Of a stretch of DNA of 11,512 nucleotides, positions 4,262 to 11,435 are shown piece after piece. The stretch covers positions 1 through 11,512 of the forward strand of contig CAYVDJ010000002.1 in the NCBI GenBank assembly GCA_964450755.1, given 5' to 3'. The stretch's first letter is position 1, and each line of letters starts with the position of its first letter. The stretch is from JAADDG01 sp964450755. GTDB lineage: Bacteria > Campylobacterota > Campylobacteria > Campylobacterales > JAADDG01. Under the pieces are notes generated by a model. It saw nothing but the letters and a program-made list of their open reading frames with translations, was not told where the DNA came from and made no database searches. The translations under genes were made by a program, and so were the position numbers.

Positions 4262-7051
4262 ATGAAAAAGGTAGGTAAAGTTTTATCCGTTGAAGGAAAT
4301 GTTTTAGTAAAACATGCAAACGGTGCGATAGAGCATCTGAAAACGGGAGATATTATAGAGATAAATGATATCGTTATGTGTAAAAACAGCGATGAGAACT
4401 TTACGATGGTTATGGAAAACGGATTTAAACTTGTAATAGGTGAGCATACTTATGTACTTTTTGATCAAAATTTTATCAATCAGTTTTTACAATTGACTCA
4501 TCATTTAAATCCTCCTTTTTATGCCGAACATTCTCTCAATCTGGAAAATGTTGATATTCATTATAAAAACTATCATATAGAATCATCAAAAAATATGGAA
4601 GATGAGAATGGTTTTCCCTATCTGTTGGTCAAAAGTATTTTACATGTCAGCGTAGATGATTTGATTACAAATGATTCCACTCCTCCTTTGAACGGAAATG
4701 TTGATGATGCCGATGCAAATATTGATGTTATTGTAAACGGAGAACATTATACGGCAGATAACAACGGTGACGGAACATGGACTCTGCCTGATGATACGAT
4801 ATCTCCTTTGGATGACGGGAAGTATGATGTAACGGTTATCGCTACAAATCCTGAAGGCGGTGAAAATACATCTTACGGAACGGTAGAGATAGATACGACC
4901 GCACCGGTAGTCAATATAGATGATGTTATAACAAAAGATAAAACTCCTCCTTTAAGCGGAACGGTTGATGATCCTGATGCAAAAGTAACCGTAACCGTGG
5001 GAGGAGAAAAGTATGATGCCATAAATAACGGTGATGGCACATGGACTCTGCCTGACAATACGGTTCATGAACTTGAAGGTGGAGATTATATAGTTATAGT
5101 AACCGCAGAAGACAAAGTGGGTAATGTAGGAAAAGATGATGCTACTTTGACGATAGATACAACCCCTCCGGTTATTACGGTTGATGATCTTGTTACAAAT
5201 GATTCTACTCCCGAACTTGTCGGAACGGTTGATAATCCCGATGCAAAAATCGTGGTAACGGTTGACGGACATGAATATGATGCCGTAAATAACGGTGATG
5301 GAACATGGACACTTCTTGATGATACGGTATCTCCCCTTTTGGATAATACTTATGAAGTTACGGCTGTGGCAACGGATTTGAACGGCAATATGGGTGAAGG
5401 AAAGGGAAATTTAACGATTGATACGACGGCACCCGTTATAACGGTGGATGATTTGACCACAAGTGACAATAATCCGCCTTTGACAGGTACTGTTGATGAT
5501 GTCAATGCCCATATCACGGTAACGGTTGATAAAGAGGAGTATGAAGCCGTAAATAACGGAGACGGAACATGGACTCTGCCCGATAATACCGTAAAAGAGC
5601 TGATTGAAGGGGATTATACGGTTGAAGCTGTGGCAACTGATGATGTCGGTAACAGTTCAAAAGATGACGGAAATTTGATTATCGATTTTGACAGTCCGAC
5701 TGTTACTATAAACGATACCGAGATTACTCATGACGATACGCCGGAGTTTACGGGTACTATCATAAACGGTAACAAGATAGATATAGTTTTGGACAATGAA
5801 CATTACAGCAGTGCCGATAGTGATTCGGGAATTTCTATAAACGGAGACGGAACATGGTCTTTTACGGTACCCGATAGTGATGCTCTTGATGATGGGGATT
5901 ATACGATAGATGTTACGGCTTCAAATGACAAAGGCAAAGAGAGCAGTGTAAGTGATGATTTTACCGTAGATGCGGATATGCCGGAGATTACGATAAAAGA
6001 TTATGATGAATTTGACACAGGTACTCCCACTTTTGAAGGAACATACAGCAATGCAAATGTTGTAGAGGTATATTTAAATGATCATGTTTATACAAGTATC
6101 GGAGAAGATCCCGATGTTGTTTTGAATGAAGAAGAGGGAACATGGTCATTTACAGTTCCTGAATCAAATCCGCTTGATTTGGGTGATCAGAGTATAGAAG
6201 CGATAGCCAAAGACGAACAGGGAAATGAAGCAAAGGCAGATGATGATTTTTTTGTCAATTATGAAGTGCCGCCTGTTGCGGTTGATGATATCGTTTTGAC
6301 AAATATCATAGACGGTTCTACGATGGAACTTCCCGACAGAGCTTTTATATTTAATGACTATGATTTGAACAATGATCCTATCTATATGTATGAAGTTAAA
6401 AATGTTGAAGACGGTACGATGGAGACTGAAGCAGACGGAAGTATAGACAATGAACACTATGCAAACCTTTATTATACTCCCGATGATTCCCCTTTTGAGA
6501 AAGGAGCTTTTGAATATAGCGTTACAGACGGTCAGCTTCCCTCAAATGATGCTCATGTAACCATTATCGCCGCAAGTGGAAATGCCATAACAGGTACGGA
6601 AGAGGGAGAGATACTTGTCAGTGCCGAAAGAGAGGATGAGATGTTCGGCGGTGGCGGTAATGATGTTTTTGTCTGTTATGATTTGAGTCGTATTGTTGAT
6701 GGTGGAGAGGGTTTTGATATGCTTTTGGCTCCAAATCACGCTATCATAAACTTTAACTGTTTTGCTCACAGAGTAACGGATCTTGAACAGTTGGATGTTT
6801 TGATGGATGATCATGATGTAACGAGTGTTGGAGTTTCTGATGTACTTGCCATAACTGATGAAAACAACAATTTTCAAATACTCGGAGATGAGGGAGACAG
6901 CGTATATCTTGATGCCGGTTGGACATACAGCGGTAAAGAGACTTTGACTTATCTGGAACATAATATCGTTGATTATAATGTTTATACCGGAACGGCTGAC
7001 GGGCAGGAGGTACATCTGTATGTGGAAGACGGAGTTCATGTTGTCGGATAA
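4262..7051 (+). CDS. Ig-repeat RTX adhesin-like protein, probable type I secretion substrate
   Basis: The 929-residue acidic protein has no Sec signal. Residues 1-75 (GKVLSVEGNVLVKHANGAI, then LKTGDIIEINDIV) resemble the N-terminal retention module of LapA/BapA-type RTX adhesins, which holds the protein in the outer-membrane pore. Residues 128-479 are four 88-residue Ig-like repeats, each with a TVDD-type start, a TPPLxGTVDD segment and NNGDGTWTL. Two diverged Ig-like units follow (480-573, 574-665), then a cadherin-like domain (about 668-775) and two RTX-type nonapeptides, GGGGNDVFV (796-804) and GGEGFDMLL (814-822). The last 110 residues resemble a type I secretion C-terminal region. The role is probably surface attachment or biofilm, with Ca2+ binding through the many Asp residues. 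It is short for the family, whose members often exceed several thousand residues, and no transporter (LapBCE-type) lies in the window. Start: ATG with AAAGGGGA 4 nt upstream. Confidence 0.87.
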   Translation: MKKVGKVLSVEGNVLVKHANGAIEHLKTGDIIEINDIVMCKNSDENFTMVMENGFKLVIGEHTYVLFDQNFINQFLQLTHHLNPPFYAEHSLNLENVDIHYKNYHIESSKNMEDENGFPYLLVKSILHVSVDDLITNDSTPPLNGNVDDADANIDVIVNGEHYTADNNGDGTWTLPDDTISPLDDGKYDVTVIATNPEGGENTSYGTVEIDTTAPVVNIDDVITKDKTPPLSGTVDDPDAKVTVTVGGEKYDAINNGDGTWTLPDNTVHELEGGDYIVIVTAEDKVGNVGKDDATLTIDTTPPVITVDDLVTNDSTPELVGTVDNPDAKIVVTVDGHEYDAVNNGDGTWTLLDDTVSPLLDNTYEVTAVATDLNGNMGEGKGNLTIDTTAPVITVDDLTTSDNNPPLTGTVDDVNAHITVTVDKEEYEAVNNGDGTWTLPDNTVKELIEGDYTVEAVATDDVGNSSKDDGNLIIDFDSPTVTINDTEITHDDTPEFTGTIINGNKIDIVLDNEHYSSADSDSGISINGDGTWSFTVPDSDALDDGDYTIDVTASNDKGKESSVSDDFTVDADMPEITIKDYDEFDTGTPTFEGTYSNANVVEVYLNDHVYTSIGEDPDVVLNEEEGTWSFTVPESNPLDLGDQSIEAIAKDEQGNEAKADDDFFVNYEVPPVAVDDIVLTNIIDGSTMELPDRAFIFNDYDLNNDPIYMYEVKNVEDGTMETEADGSIDNEHYANLYYTPDDSPFEKGAFEYSVTDGQLPSNDAHVTIIAASGNAITGTEEGEILVSAEREDEMFGGGGNDVFVCYDLSRIVDGGEGFDMLLAPNHAIINFNCFAHRVTDLEQLDVLMDDHDVTSVGVSDVLAITDENNNFQILGDEGDSVYLDAGWTYSGKETLTYLEHNIVDYNVYTGTADGQEVHLYVEDGVHVVG
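4643..5698 (+). repeat. Four tandem 264-nt Ig-domain repeats
   Basis: Four in-frame units of exactly 264 nt begin at 4643, 4907, 5171 and 5435. DNA identity is highest around the codons for NNGDGTWTL; for example GACGGAACATGGACTCTGCC recurs with few changes. The exact spacing without indels suggests recent duplication or homogenisation. Two further units downstream are longer and more diverged. Confidence 0.85.
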
Positions 7052-7059
7052 AATTTGGA

Positions 7060-7065
7060 TATAAT
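7060..7065 (+). promoter_or_regulatory. -10 element of the small acidic protein gene
   Basis: TATAAT lies nine bases after the adhesin stop codon and 34 nt before the chosen ATG, in a context (TATAATATCTTTT) identical to the promoter at 1870-1882. The gene may therefore be transcribed independently of the adhesin gene. Confidence 0.5.
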
Positions 7066-7098
7066 ATCTTTTGAATTTTATATTTGGAAGGTATGCAG

Positions 7099-7413
7099 AT
7101 GAATGAAGATGTAAAACTTAATGATGATGAAAATACTCTTGAAGTAGTTGCTGCTATAGATTCTGTGGATGATGATACATGGCAGATAAAAGTTATGAAT
7201 ATGGATACAAAAGAGGTTGCTATCTGTAAAAATGTTCCTGAATATTCGGCCTTTTTGCAAAATGCCGTTAATAACAGTTCAAAAGAGTCTTTTAAAGCCA
7301 CATGGTTCCCTTCCCGCGCAAAAGAGGAGCATATTTTGGAGTTGAAAGAGGAGCTTTTAAAATATCAACAGGAGCTTGAAGATATAAATCTTGCTGATGA
7401 AGAGAGTGAATAG
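7099..7413 (+). CDS. Unrecognised small acidic protein
   Basis: The 104-residue product is not recognised. It is strongly acidic at both ends (NEDVKLNDDEN and LEDINLADEESE) and has no signal peptide or membrane segment. Residues 14-45 look like beta-strands (LEVVAAIDSVDDDTWQIKVM, then EVAICKNV). Residues 74-96 (AKEEHILELKEELLKYQQEL) should form a charged helix or short coiled coil. WFPSRAKEEH at 69-78 is a possible conserved core. The start at 7099 is chosen because GGAAGG (7086-7091) is 7 nt upstream; the in-frame TTG at 7084 and ATG at 7093 overlap or abut that site. It follows the adhesin by 47 nt but has its own -10. A helper role for the adhesin is possible by position only. Confidence 0.7.
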   Translation: MNEDVKLNDDENTLEVVAAIDSVDDDTWQIKVMNMDTKEVAICKNVPEYSAFLQNAVNNSSKESFKATWFPSRAKEEHILELKEELLKYQQELEDINLADEESE

Positions 7414-7429
7414 TACTTGAATAAAATTT

Positions 7430-7474
7430 AATCCTCTGATAAAATACATTTTATACAATATTTTAAAGAGGATT
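7430..7474 (+). promoter_or_regulatory. Inverted repeat covering the Shine-Dalgarno site of the DUF2905 gene
   Basis: AATCCTCT (7430-7437) is complementary to AGAGGATT (7467-7474), which contains most of the Shine-Dalgarno site AAAGAGG (7465-7471) of the gene starting at 7477. A nested arm pair, ATAAAAT (7439-7445) and ATTTTAT (7448-7454), could close the loop. Read-through RNA from upstream would hide the ribosome site. RNA started from the TAAAAT at 7440-7445 would lack the left arm and be open. Confidence 0.4.
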
Positions 7475-7476
7475 TT

Positions 7477-7701
7477 ATGACAGATATCGGAAAATTTCTA
7501 CTTTTTGCAGGGGTTTTTTTATCTCTGACAGGCGTATTGCTTATTTTCAGTGATAAATTGCCCTTTGATTTTGGAAAACTTCCCGGAGATTTTTTATATA
7601 AAAAAGAGAATTTTACTTTCTATTTTCCCCTCACCTCATCTATCCTCATAAGTATAGTTTTGTCTTTGTTGTTTTATCTTTTTGGCAAATTTTTCAGATA
7701 G
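7477..7701 (+). CDS. DUF2905 family small membrane protein
   Basis: The 74-residue product matches the DUF2905 family by its layout: a first transmembrane helix (about 4-24, IGKFLLFAGVFLSLTGVLLI), the KLPxDFGKLPGDF loop (27-39) with a YKKENFTFYFPL amphipathic stretch, and a second helix (about 51-70, TSSILISIVLSLLFYLFGKF). It is an inner-membrane protein of unknown function with a loop rich in conserved Gly, Pro and Asp. The ATG is preceded by AAAGAGG at 5 nt. It is the first gene of a compact unit: its stop is 8 nt from the ATG of the GCS2-type ligase, whose Shine-Dalgarno site (AGGTG) overlaps this stop. Confidence 0.9.
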   Translation: MTDIGKFLLFAGVFLSLTGVLLIFSDKLPFDFGKLPGDFLYKKENFTFYFPLTSSILISIVLSLLFYLFGKFFR

Positions 7702-7709
7702 GTGTTGTT

Positions 7710-8804
7710 ATGAAAAAGATACCTTTTAATATCTCAAAACCTTTTACCCTTGGCTGTGAACTTGAAGTTCGTCTGGTTGATTCTGCAAGTTTGGCGCCGG
7801 TTGGCAAATCCTCATTGATTTTTGAAAATCTCCCCCTCTTTTTAAAAAGCAGTATTCATCCAGAACTTTTGATGTCTATGGTGGAGATCGTAACTCCCGT
7901 TTGTAAAACTCCCAAAGAGGCTGTGGATTTTATAAAAAAAGCAAGTGAAAGTTTGAATGAGACAGGATTAAAAGAGGGATTCAGACTCAATGCCGCAGGT
8001 ACTCACCCCTTTGTAAATGATAAAGAGCTTGATATCGTGGATGATCCAAGATATCTGAAAGCTTATGAAGAATTTGGTGTTTTGCTTGATCGTTTCAGAG
8101 TCTGCGGACTTCATATCCATGCAGGATTTGAGAGTCAGGAGAAAGTAGTGAGAGCTTATAATTTTATCATTACTTATCTGCCGATATTTTTGGCTCTTAG
8201 TGCAAGTTCCCCGTTTTTTGACGGAGAATTTACAAAGATTCAATCTTTTAGATCAAAGATTGTTGAGCAGATCCCACGAACAGATGTGCCGGAGAGATTT
8301 GAAAATTATGGAGATTTTGAGTATATGTTGGATATCTTGTTAAAAAGCAGGGCAATTGAGAGTGTAAAAGATATCAGATGGGATATACGGATACATCCTG
8401 ATTTTGGAACATTGGAGCTTAGGATTTGTGATTCTATAAATGATTTTGATACGATAGAACTTTTGATAGCTCTTTATCAGGCTCTCTCTCTTTTTTCCCA
8501 AAAGATGCCACCTGTAAAAAGCTTTTGTCAGATCGACAAACAGAACAAATGGTACAGTGCAAAATATGCTCTTGAAGGCAAGTTTATCAACAATGATGAT
8601 CGTATCATAACCATCAAAGAAAAAGCTGTGGAGTTGTTAAAAGAGATGAAAGTTCATAATGTGTTTGAAGAGCTGAATCTGCAAAAGTATGAAAATTTGC
8701 TTTTTGATCTTTTGGAAAAGAAGAGCATATCCCAAATGATGATAGAAGAGTATGAAAGAAGCAAAGATTTAAAAAAGATAGTGCAAATGGGGGTGATTGA
8801 ATGA
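7710..8804 (+). CDS. GCS2/YbdK-type carboxylate-amine ligase
   Basis: The 364-residue product belongs to the glutamate-cysteine ligase type 2 (GCS2, YbdK-like) family of ATP-dependent carboxylate-amine ligases. Visible family motifs are TLGCELEVRLVD (13-24), SMVEIVTPVC (56-65), AAGTHPF (95-101), GLHIHAGF (133-140), LSASSPFF (163-170) and RWDIRIHPDFGTLELRICDS (223-242). The E-x-E near residue 17 and the HxH near 135-137 fit metal-ATP and substrate binding in the family. Length is normal for the family. Members join the gamma-carboxylate of glutamate to an amine such as cysteine; many bacterial YbdK homologues are weak at this and have unknown true substrates. No glutathione synthetase gene is present in the window. 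The stop codon overlaps the start of the next gene (ATGA), so the two proteins are made in a coupled way. Confidence 0.9.
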   Translation: MKKIPFNISKPFTLGCELEVRLVDSASLAPVGKSSLIFENLPLFLKSSIHPELLMSMVEIVTPVCKTPKEAVDFIKKASESLNETGLKEGFRLNAAGTHPFVNDKELDIVDDPRYLKAYEEFGVLLDRFRVCGLHIHAGFESQEKVVRAYNFIITYLPIFLALSASSPFFDGEFTKIQSFRSKIVEQIPRTDVPERFENYGDFEYMLDILLKSRAIESVKDIRWDIRIHPDFGTLELRICDSINDFDTIELLIALYQALSLFSQKMPPVKSFCQIDKQNKWYSAKYALEGKFINNDDRIITIKEKAVELLKEMKVHNVFEELNLQKYENLLFDLLEKKSISQMMIEEYERSKDLKKIVQMGVIE

Positions 8805-10315
8805 GAGGAATAATATCCGCAGGAGACAAAACAACCGCAAAGGCAGCGGCAGAGATATTAAAGGCGGGAGGAAATGCTTTTGATGCGGTATGTTCCGCTT
8901 TGCTGACGGCTCCTTTGGCAGAACCGGCTTTGACGAGCCTTGGAGGGGGCGGTTTTTTGATGGCATGTGAACACAACAAGGAGCCTGAACTTTATGATTT
9001 TTTTGTAGATGTACCTCCAAACAGAAGTGAAAATCCCGATTTTTTTCCTATTTATGTGGATTTTGGATCGGCTGTGCAGGAGTTTCATATAGGGTGCGGT
9101 TCTATCGCAATACCGGGACTTGTAGCGGGGATATATCGGTTTTGGAAAGAGAAAGGTTCTCTTCCTTTTGAAGATGTTGTAAAACCGGCTTTGGAATATG
9201 CAAAAAACGGTTTTTATCTCTCAAAGATGCAAGCCTCTTTGGTAAAACTGTTAGAGCCTATTTTTACGGCAACTGTCGGATCAAAAAGTATCTATGCAAA
9301 AGATGGGATTTTGATCGATGAGACGAAGATTTTTAAAAATGAAGAATATGCCGAATTTTTGAAACTTTTTGCAAAAGAGGGGGATAAAATCTTTTATGAA
9401 GGTGAGATAGCCAAAAGATTTGAGGAACTTTGTTTAAAAAATGACGGAAATATTACAAAAGAGGATCTGAAAAAATATGAAGTTAAAAAAAGAGAGCCGA
9501 TTCTTTTTGATTTTAAAGATTATAAAATAGCTACAAATTCTCCTCCCTCTTCGGGTGGGATACTGATAGCTTTTACTTTGAAACTGTTACAAAATATGGA
9601 TTTGAAAGATTACGGCTCTTTGGAACATCTGAAATCTCTTGTCGAAGCTATGAAAATAACGGCTGATTTCAGAATAGATCACATAAATGAACATTTACAT
9701 AAAGAAAATTTAAAAAATATACTGAAAAATGAACATTTAATGAATAATTTTCAAAAGAGCTATAAAAGCCGTCTTAATCTCTGGGGCAATACCACCCATA
9801 TAAGTATCATCGACAAAGAGAAAAATGCGGTAAGCGTAACAACTACAAACGGAGAGGGATCGGGATATATACTTCCAAATTGCGGCATAATGCTTAATAA
9901 TATGCTTGGAGAAGAGGATTTGAATCCTCACGGTTTTTTTAAATGGCCTCCTTTTGTCAGACTTCCTTCTATGATGTCTCCGACGATTGTTTTTAAAGAC
10001 AAAGAACCAAAACTCATACTCGGAAGCGCCGGAAGCAATCGTATAAGAAGCGCTATTATATCGGTGATATTAAATAATCTCATATTTGATAAAAATTTGC
10101 AAAAGAGTATCGATTTAGGCAGGGTTCATTTTGAAAATGACACCCTCTTTTTGGAGCCGGAATTTGATAGGAGTGTTGTCAAAGAGCTGAAAAAACATTT
10201 TAGGGTATCTCTTTTTGATGAGAAAAGTCTTTTCTTTGGAGGCGTAAACGCCGTAAGCGGCGATTTTGACGCAGGAGCAGATCCAAGGAGAGGAGCAGCG
10301 GTTATAAAGGTGTAG
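8801..10315 (+). CDS. Gamma-glutamyltranspeptidase-like Ntn hydrolase, atypical pocket, no signal peptide
   Basis: The 504-residue product has the GGT fold from its first residues (ISAGDKTTAKAAAEILKAGG, NAFDAVCSALL), so there is no room for a signal peptide and it should be cytoplasmic. It should self-cleave before Thr331 in NTTH (330-333), giving about 330- and 174-residue chains. Other GGT landmarks are LGGGGFLM (47-54), PPSSGG (248-253), GIMLNN (362-367), MSPTIV (392-397) and DPRRGAAV (494-501). Compared with E. coli GGT, aligned by eye, the substrate residues differ: Arg114 becomes Phe68 (DFF), Gln430/Asp433 become Met/Glu in NNMLGEED, Ser463 becomes Met391, and the GlyGly oxyanion pair becomes Gly-Ser in GSAGSNRI. 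This places it in a GGT-like clade whose substrate may not be glutathione. It overlaps the upstream ligase gene by 4 nt. Confidence 0.9.
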   Translation: MRGIISAGDKTTAKAAAEILKAGGNAFDAVCSALLTAPLAEPALTSLGGGGFLMACEHNKEPELYDFFVDVPPNRSENPDFFPIYVDFGSAVQEFHIGCGSIAIPGLVAGIYRFWKEKGSLPFEDVVKPALEYAKNGFYLSKMQASLVKLLEPIFTATVGSKSIYAKDGILIDETKIFKNEEYAEFLKLFAKEGDKIFYEGEIAKRFEELCLKNDGNITKEDLKKYEVKKREPILFDFKDYKIATNSPPSSGGILIAFTLKLLQNMDLKDYGSLEHLKSLVEAMKITADFRIDHINEHLHKENLKNILKNEHLMNNFQKSYKSRLNLWGNTTHISIIDKEKNAVSVTTTNGEGSGYILPNCGIMLNNMLGEEDLNPHGFFKWPPFVRLPSMMSPTIVFKDKEPKLILGSAGSNRIRSAIISVILNNLIFDKNLQKSIDLGRVHFENDTLFLEPEFDRSVVKELKKHFRVSLFDEKSLFFGGVNAVSGDFDAGADPRRGAAVIKV

Positions 10316-10323
10316 GAGATTTG

Positions 10324-10351
10324 GACCTTACAGAAAATTTCCTGTAAGGTC
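10324..10351. terminator. Bidirectional hairpin between convergent genes
   Basis: GACCTTACAG (10324-10333) and CTGTAAGGTC (10342-10351) form a perfect 10-bp stem with an 8-nt loop, 8 nt after the GGT-like stop and 18 nt beyond the cytochrome c peroxidase stop. Only weak T-rich sequence follows on either side, but the position between two converging genes makes a shared terminator likely. Confidence 0.65.
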
Positions 10352-10369
10352 TGATAAATATAAAATCTT

Positions 10370-11395
10370 CTAATCAAGATTCGGTTTTGGAGTTTTTGGA
10401 GTGGAATCGGGTAATATCGGATATTCGATTTTTGGTTTTTCTCCTGTGAGGGTATTTAGAAATGCTACTATACTTTCAACCTCTTTTTTGCTCAGTTTCT
10501 TGCCAAGTTCGCTCTCTCCCATGATTTCAACGGCTTCCTCAAGAGTCCATACTGCGCCGTTATGGAAATATGGGGCAGTTTGAGCAACATTTCTCAAAAC
10601 CGGTACTTTTACCATTTTGTTTTTATCGCCCTTAAAATCGCCTATGTTTGCGTATTTGTAAGGTTTTGCAACAGGGAAAGGCTGCATGGAACCTCCAAGA
10701 GCTATACCGTTATGGCATGATGCACATCCTACTTTTATAAAAGTTTCCAATCCCTCTTTCTCTTTTTCGTTTAAAGCTTTTGTATCATTGTTCAAAAATG
10801 CGTCAAATTTTGATGGAGTTACCAAAGTCCTTTCAAAAGCGCCTATGGCTTTTCCTATGGTTTTTATCGTAATTTCCTCATTTGGATAGGCTTTTTTGAA
10901 AGCTTTTGTGTATTGCGGGATGGATTTTACAACTTTTACAGCCGTATCTTTGTCCATATTCATCTCCGGTGCCGCCTGAATAGGACCGGTAGCTTGATCT
11001 TCGAGATCAGGACTTCTCCCGTCCCAAAACTGTTTTTTGTTAAATACCGCATTATAGACGGTAGGAGAATTTAGATGATGGGGATTTGCTGTCCATTTAT
11101 GACCTGTGGCAGCAGGTATGTTGTCATCTCCTCCGATTGCAAGATTGTGGCAGGTATTGCAACTGATAAGAGAACTTTTTGAGAGTCTTGGATCAAAATA
11201 GAGTTGTTTTCCGAGTTCTATTCTCTCTTTTGTCAATTTGTTGTTTGGACTGTCTATTAATCGGTTTAGCTCTTTTTGATCAGTCGGTATAGGCTTCAAA
11301 CCGCTTTCTAACGCCTTTTTTACAAGAGCATCACTTGCAATTGCGCTTATCCCGAAACTGATGATTATAACACCTAAACTTTTAAATAACTTCAT
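10370..11395 (-). CDS. Periplasmic di-heme cytochrome c peroxidase
   Basis: The 341-residue product has a signal peptide (MKLFKSLGVIIISFGISAIA, cleavage near residue 20) and two heme c sites, CNTCH (79-83) and CASCH (224-228), in the two-domain layout of bacterial cytochrome c peroxidase (CcpA/MauG superfamily). Family landmarks are ELGKQLYFDPRLS (60-72), HHLNSPTVYNAVFN (106-119), FWDGRSPDLEDQA (123-135), IGAFERTLVTP (184-194), KVPVLRNVAQTAPYFHNGA (263-281) and a C-terminal LTGE end. Met261, just before KVPVLRN, is a candidate sixth ligand of the high-potential heme. The enzyme reduces hydrogen peroxide to water in the periplasm with electrons from small cytochromes c. A short Pro/Lys-rich tail (about 319-341) is unusual but harmless. 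AAGGAGG lies 5 nt before the ATG. The gene is convergent with the GGT-like operon and stands alone in the window. Confidence 0.95.
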   Translation of the reverse strand: MKLFKSLGVIIISFGISAIASDALVKKALESGLKPIPTDQKELNRLIDSPNNKLTKERIELGKQLYFDPRLSKSSLISCNTCHNLAIGGDDNIPAATGHKWTANPHHLNSPTVYNAVFNKKQFWDGRSPDLEDQATGPIQAAPEMNMDKDTAVKVVKSIPQYTKAFKKAYPNEEITIKTIGKAIGAFERTLVTPSKFDAFLNNDTKALNEKEKEGLETFIKVGCASCHNGIALGGSMQPFPVAKPYKYANIGDFKGDKNKMVKVPVLRNVAQTAPYFHNGAVWTLEEAVEIMGESELGKKLSKKEVESIVAFLNTLTGEKPKIEYPILPDSTPKTPKPNLD

Positions 11396-11426
11396 TGTGC
11401 CTCCTTGGATTTATAAGTGTAACGAA

Positions 11427-11435
11427 ATTATATCA
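11427..11435 (-). promoter_or_regulatory. Extended -10 promoter of the cytochrome c peroxidase gene
   Basis: Minus-strand TGA-TATAAT is a perfect extended -10, 31 nt ahead of the ATG. Upstream DNA is T/A-rich with no clear -35. The leader would be roughly 25 nt. No convincing PerR or Fur box was found in the 117 bp visible upstream. Confidence 0.65.

Noticed and set aside
7084..7095. TTG (7084) and ATG (7093) as starts of the small acidic gene
   Set aside because: Both overlap or abut the GGAAGG ribosome site, which is correctly spaced only for the ATG at 7099.
6542..7301. Long minus-strand reading frames of 165 and 182 residues opposite the adhesin 3' end
   Set aside because: They are antisense to a well-supported gene, have no ribosome site or family features, and arise from codon bias of the acidic plus-strand protein.
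8614..9088. Several overlapping minus-strand frames opposite the ligase/GGT-like junction
   Set aside because: They lie opposite strongly conserved GCS2 and GGT motifs and show no protein-like features of their own.
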